NCBI GenBank assembly: GCA_028717785.1 | Contig: JAQUND010000075.1 | Location: 1 to 7,533 of the forward strand | Direction: 5' to 3' | DNA: 7,533 nucleotides | From: Candidatus Nanoarchaeia archaeon | Lineage (GTDB): Archaea; Nanoarchaeota; Nanoarchaeia; SCGC-AAA011-G17; JAFCDX01 | Shown here: piece by piece, positions 7,201 to 7,533 of the stretch | How positions within the stretch are numbered: the first letter of the stretch is position 1 | Layout: every line of letters starts with the position of its first letter | Notes under the pieces: model-generated | The model's input: only the letters and a program-made list of their open reading frames with translations | What the model was told of the DNA's origin: nothing | Database searches by the model: none | Made by a program: the position numbers and the translations under genes

Positions 7201-7533
7201 TTTTTCCCACGCATCATTAATAGTTCCTTCATAGTCTTTTTTACCTTCACCAACTACTAACATTCCTATATTTTGAAGTGAATATGATACTTGTTTTTCT
7301 CTTTCATAATTTTTAAATAAATCTAATCCATCAAGTATAGATAATCCACATATATCATATCCTTCACTTTCATCAATATGATATCCACTCCAATGTTTTT
7401 TTCTATATGAATTAACAGGAGATAAACTTTCAGATACTTTTAATATTTCACTTCTTTTAACAATATATGGAATATCAAATGATCTAACAGCCCAACCAGA
7501 AATAATATCAACCTTTTTCTTTCTAAAGTGTTG
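4243..7533 (-). CDS. 43: T4-type family B DNA polymerase (gp43) with intein; 5' end outside window
   Basis: This is the replicative polymerase with 3'-5' proofreading. The frame is open to the window edge, so the Met at 7263 is internal; 1096 residues are visible (residue 1 = codon 7533-7531). Removing the intein leaves 682; about 200 N-terminal residues, including Exo I, are missing compared with T4 (898). Seen: Exo II SGWAVRSFDIPY (12-23, Asp20, but Ala15 where Asn is usual), Exo III YNVQD (119-123), motif A YDAESLYPH (205-213), fingers Arg276 and Lys280, motif B KILAN (324-328) resumed after the intein as SIFG (743-746), and motif C QNDTDS (811-816, Asp813 and Asp815 catalytic). The thumb part contains CPIHVR. 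The C-terminal tail LNQFIQF (1090-1096) resembles the T4 clamp-binding tail. The intein must be removed to give an active palm. The identity is firm. Confidence 0.96.
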   Translation of the reverse strand, partial: QHFRKKKVDIISGWAVRSFDIPYIVKRSEILKVSESLSPVNSYRKKHWSGYHIDESEGYDICGLSILDGLDLFKNYEREKQVSYSLQNIGMLVVGEGKKDYEGTINDAWEKDWNGFVEYNVQDVMLVKKIEDKKKYIELTVRLCYQSLIPFNRVFSTIALVEGFIIKYLHEKNLVLPDKKVHETQELPGAYVFAKTGYFKYCMSYDAESLYPHMIMQWGISPEKLQLNDNKYSKTPLSEYKVWETADGKKEYGGIYYDKTEKGVLCQVTEKVIKERKKLKKKMFIADALEKNRSLNKYDVDLIEEVKKEKESSSYYDGQQYVYKILANCFHPNTDIMTVNGIKNIKDVKTGDLVYSINKNTKNIEIKPIEHIYEYDFDGELNRIKNQKINIAVTDDHSMLELVNNNINTIKTKEFVKRCFRHIPIHNEINYNKKKKYIYLNEYINNLKDYELLIYHPEKDLRVAKRNISLFDKNVIIKQQTGRSCQQIALITNHLNNAQIKRLFEHGYIIFARSKRSKQCNVNNLRIYNEDFSKFLGYYLSEGSTYVIQEKQYPNKIKRGISKKIHISQYKHIHLENYNEIYKIISSMITWEYVGPTIYKDLKSISFSSDLYYDIIVQNFGTHKNKHIFHNSMINDLNYKLIFDYMYKGDGTTKIFQYNICKNYKELFKDYMQLCLLVGIMPRYTCYKSENMYRIHRNKSSFYVEKKSFSKEKYKGKVYNLTVKDNHTVYAGENGKFIWIGQSIFGCAANPHFHLYNFYNALTITLGGQDLIKYLSESLDTYMMKHFHNTVLKLFPNVKNYKQITKSIIVQNDTDSIYLCLDEVIQNLGITFNNNQEVYDWMDSFDKKFITPFFDKILQIYADNYKCEQLINLKREKIITQKIITAKKKYVDEILANEDKLYIDKPKISVTGIEIVRTDTPSFCRDKLKKSINKFFETHCEDKSKIIEYIKEVKDEFIKSPIKEIAIPKGVSDYNKYANNVQEYISNGLRYPDSCPIHVRASMNYNYLIEKMHLPFKPITNGTKIKYIHIASNNEIHQDIIAFINEWPKEFDKIFKVDYDRQFNRTFIAVLQRLFDVLNWGEIQLETNTLNQFIQF
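4880..4907 (-). repeat. Two-copy 15-base tandem repeat in gp43
   Basis: A 13-base match occurs at 4880-4892 and 4895-4907, a 15-base period. It encodes KIITQ-KIITA (visible polymerase residues 877-886) just before the conserved KKKY. It keeps the frame and probably reflects a small duplication or chance in an AT-rich strand segment. Confidence 0.5.
5308..6549 (-). mobile_element. Intein with LAGLIDADG homing endonuclease in polymerase motif B
   Basis: A 414-residue intein runs from Cys1 (codon 6549-6547) to Gln414 (5310-5308) and splits KILAN|SIFG between Asn and Ser. Block A is CFHPNTDIMTVNGIKNIKDV with GDLVYS following. Block B is VTDDHSML (Thr66, His69). The DOD endonuclease motifs are FLGYYLSEGS (Glu214) and YMYKGDGTTK (Asp322). 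Block F is VYNLTVKDNHTVYAG (His399). Block G is IWIGQ|S, ending Gly-Gln where His-Asn is usual; the next residue is the Ser needed for splicing. Joining the flanks restores a continuous Kx3NSx(Y/F)G motif, which supports the boundaries exactly. GC is 20% by hand count over 1200 bases, against 25-28% in flanking polymerase. The motif B site is a known intein location in archaeal family B polymerases. Confidence 0.95.
5520..5945 (-). other. LAGLIDADG (DOD) homing endonuclease domain within the intein
   Basis: Two LAGLIDADG-type motifs, FLGYYLSEGS (near 5905-5931) and YMYKGDGTTK (near 5572-5601), lie about 108 residues apart, a typical spacing. Each keeps an acidic metal-binding residue (Glu214 and Asp322 in intein numbering). 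A conserved-looking helix, QLCLLVGIMPRY, follows the second motif as in block H of DOD inteins. The domain would cut an intein-free polymerase gene at the motif B sequence and so spread the intein. Its limits are approximate; I see no frameshift or stop. Confidence 0.85.

Noticed and set aside
7261..7263. ATG as a possible start of the polymerase
   Set aside because: The frame stays open for 90 more codons to the window edge, and these encode recognisable Exo II and following exonuclease sequence, so the Met is internal.

Overview
The window is a gapless, single-strand stretch of replication and recombination genes from a very AT-rich tailed phage of the T4 superfamily. Every supported gene reads on the minus strand, so transcription runs from high to low coordinates. 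The phage assignment rests on recognisable T4-type proteins: a family B DNA polymerase (gp43), a UvsX recombinase, a gp41 replicative helicase and a gp32 single-stranded DNA-binding protein. Genes abut or overlap by a few bases, and most starts have a Shine-Dalgarno (SD) sequence, as expected of a phage of an SD-using bacterium. The host cannot be named. GC near 20-30% would suit, for example, Campylobacter T4-like phages or phages of other AT-rich bacteria, but that is only a composition argument.

Layout in transcription order: (1) 7533-4243, gp43, missing its N-terminus beyond the window and interrupted in polymerase motif B by a 414-residue intein (6549-5308) that carries a LAGLIDADG endonuclease; (2) 4230-4033, a 65-residue unknown protein; (3) 4032-2932, UvsX; (4) 2935-1544, the gp41 helicase; (5) 1531-1142, a 129-residue protein that I interpret as a diverged gp33 late-transcription co-activator; (6) 1140-544, a 198-residue protein that I interpret as a diverged gp59 helicase loader; (7) 569-1, gp32, whose C-terminus lies beyond the window.

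Together these supply DNA synthesis (gp43), unwinding (gp41), helicase loading on gp32-coated strands (gp59-like), ssDNA coating (gp32) and strand invasion for recombination-dependent replication (UvsX). The gp33-like protein would couple late transcription to the sliding clamp. In T4 the sets 43, uvsX-41 and 33-59-32 lie at separate places; here they form one run in the same relative order.

The most notable features are an intein ending in Gly-Gln instead of the usual His-Asn, changes at usually conserved polymerase positions, a small hairpin over the gp32 SD, and a sharp base-composition contrast between gp32 (about 33% GC) and the two genes before it (about 18-19%). There is no gene-free stretch above about 15 bases and no tRNA, CRISPR array or terminator that I can support.
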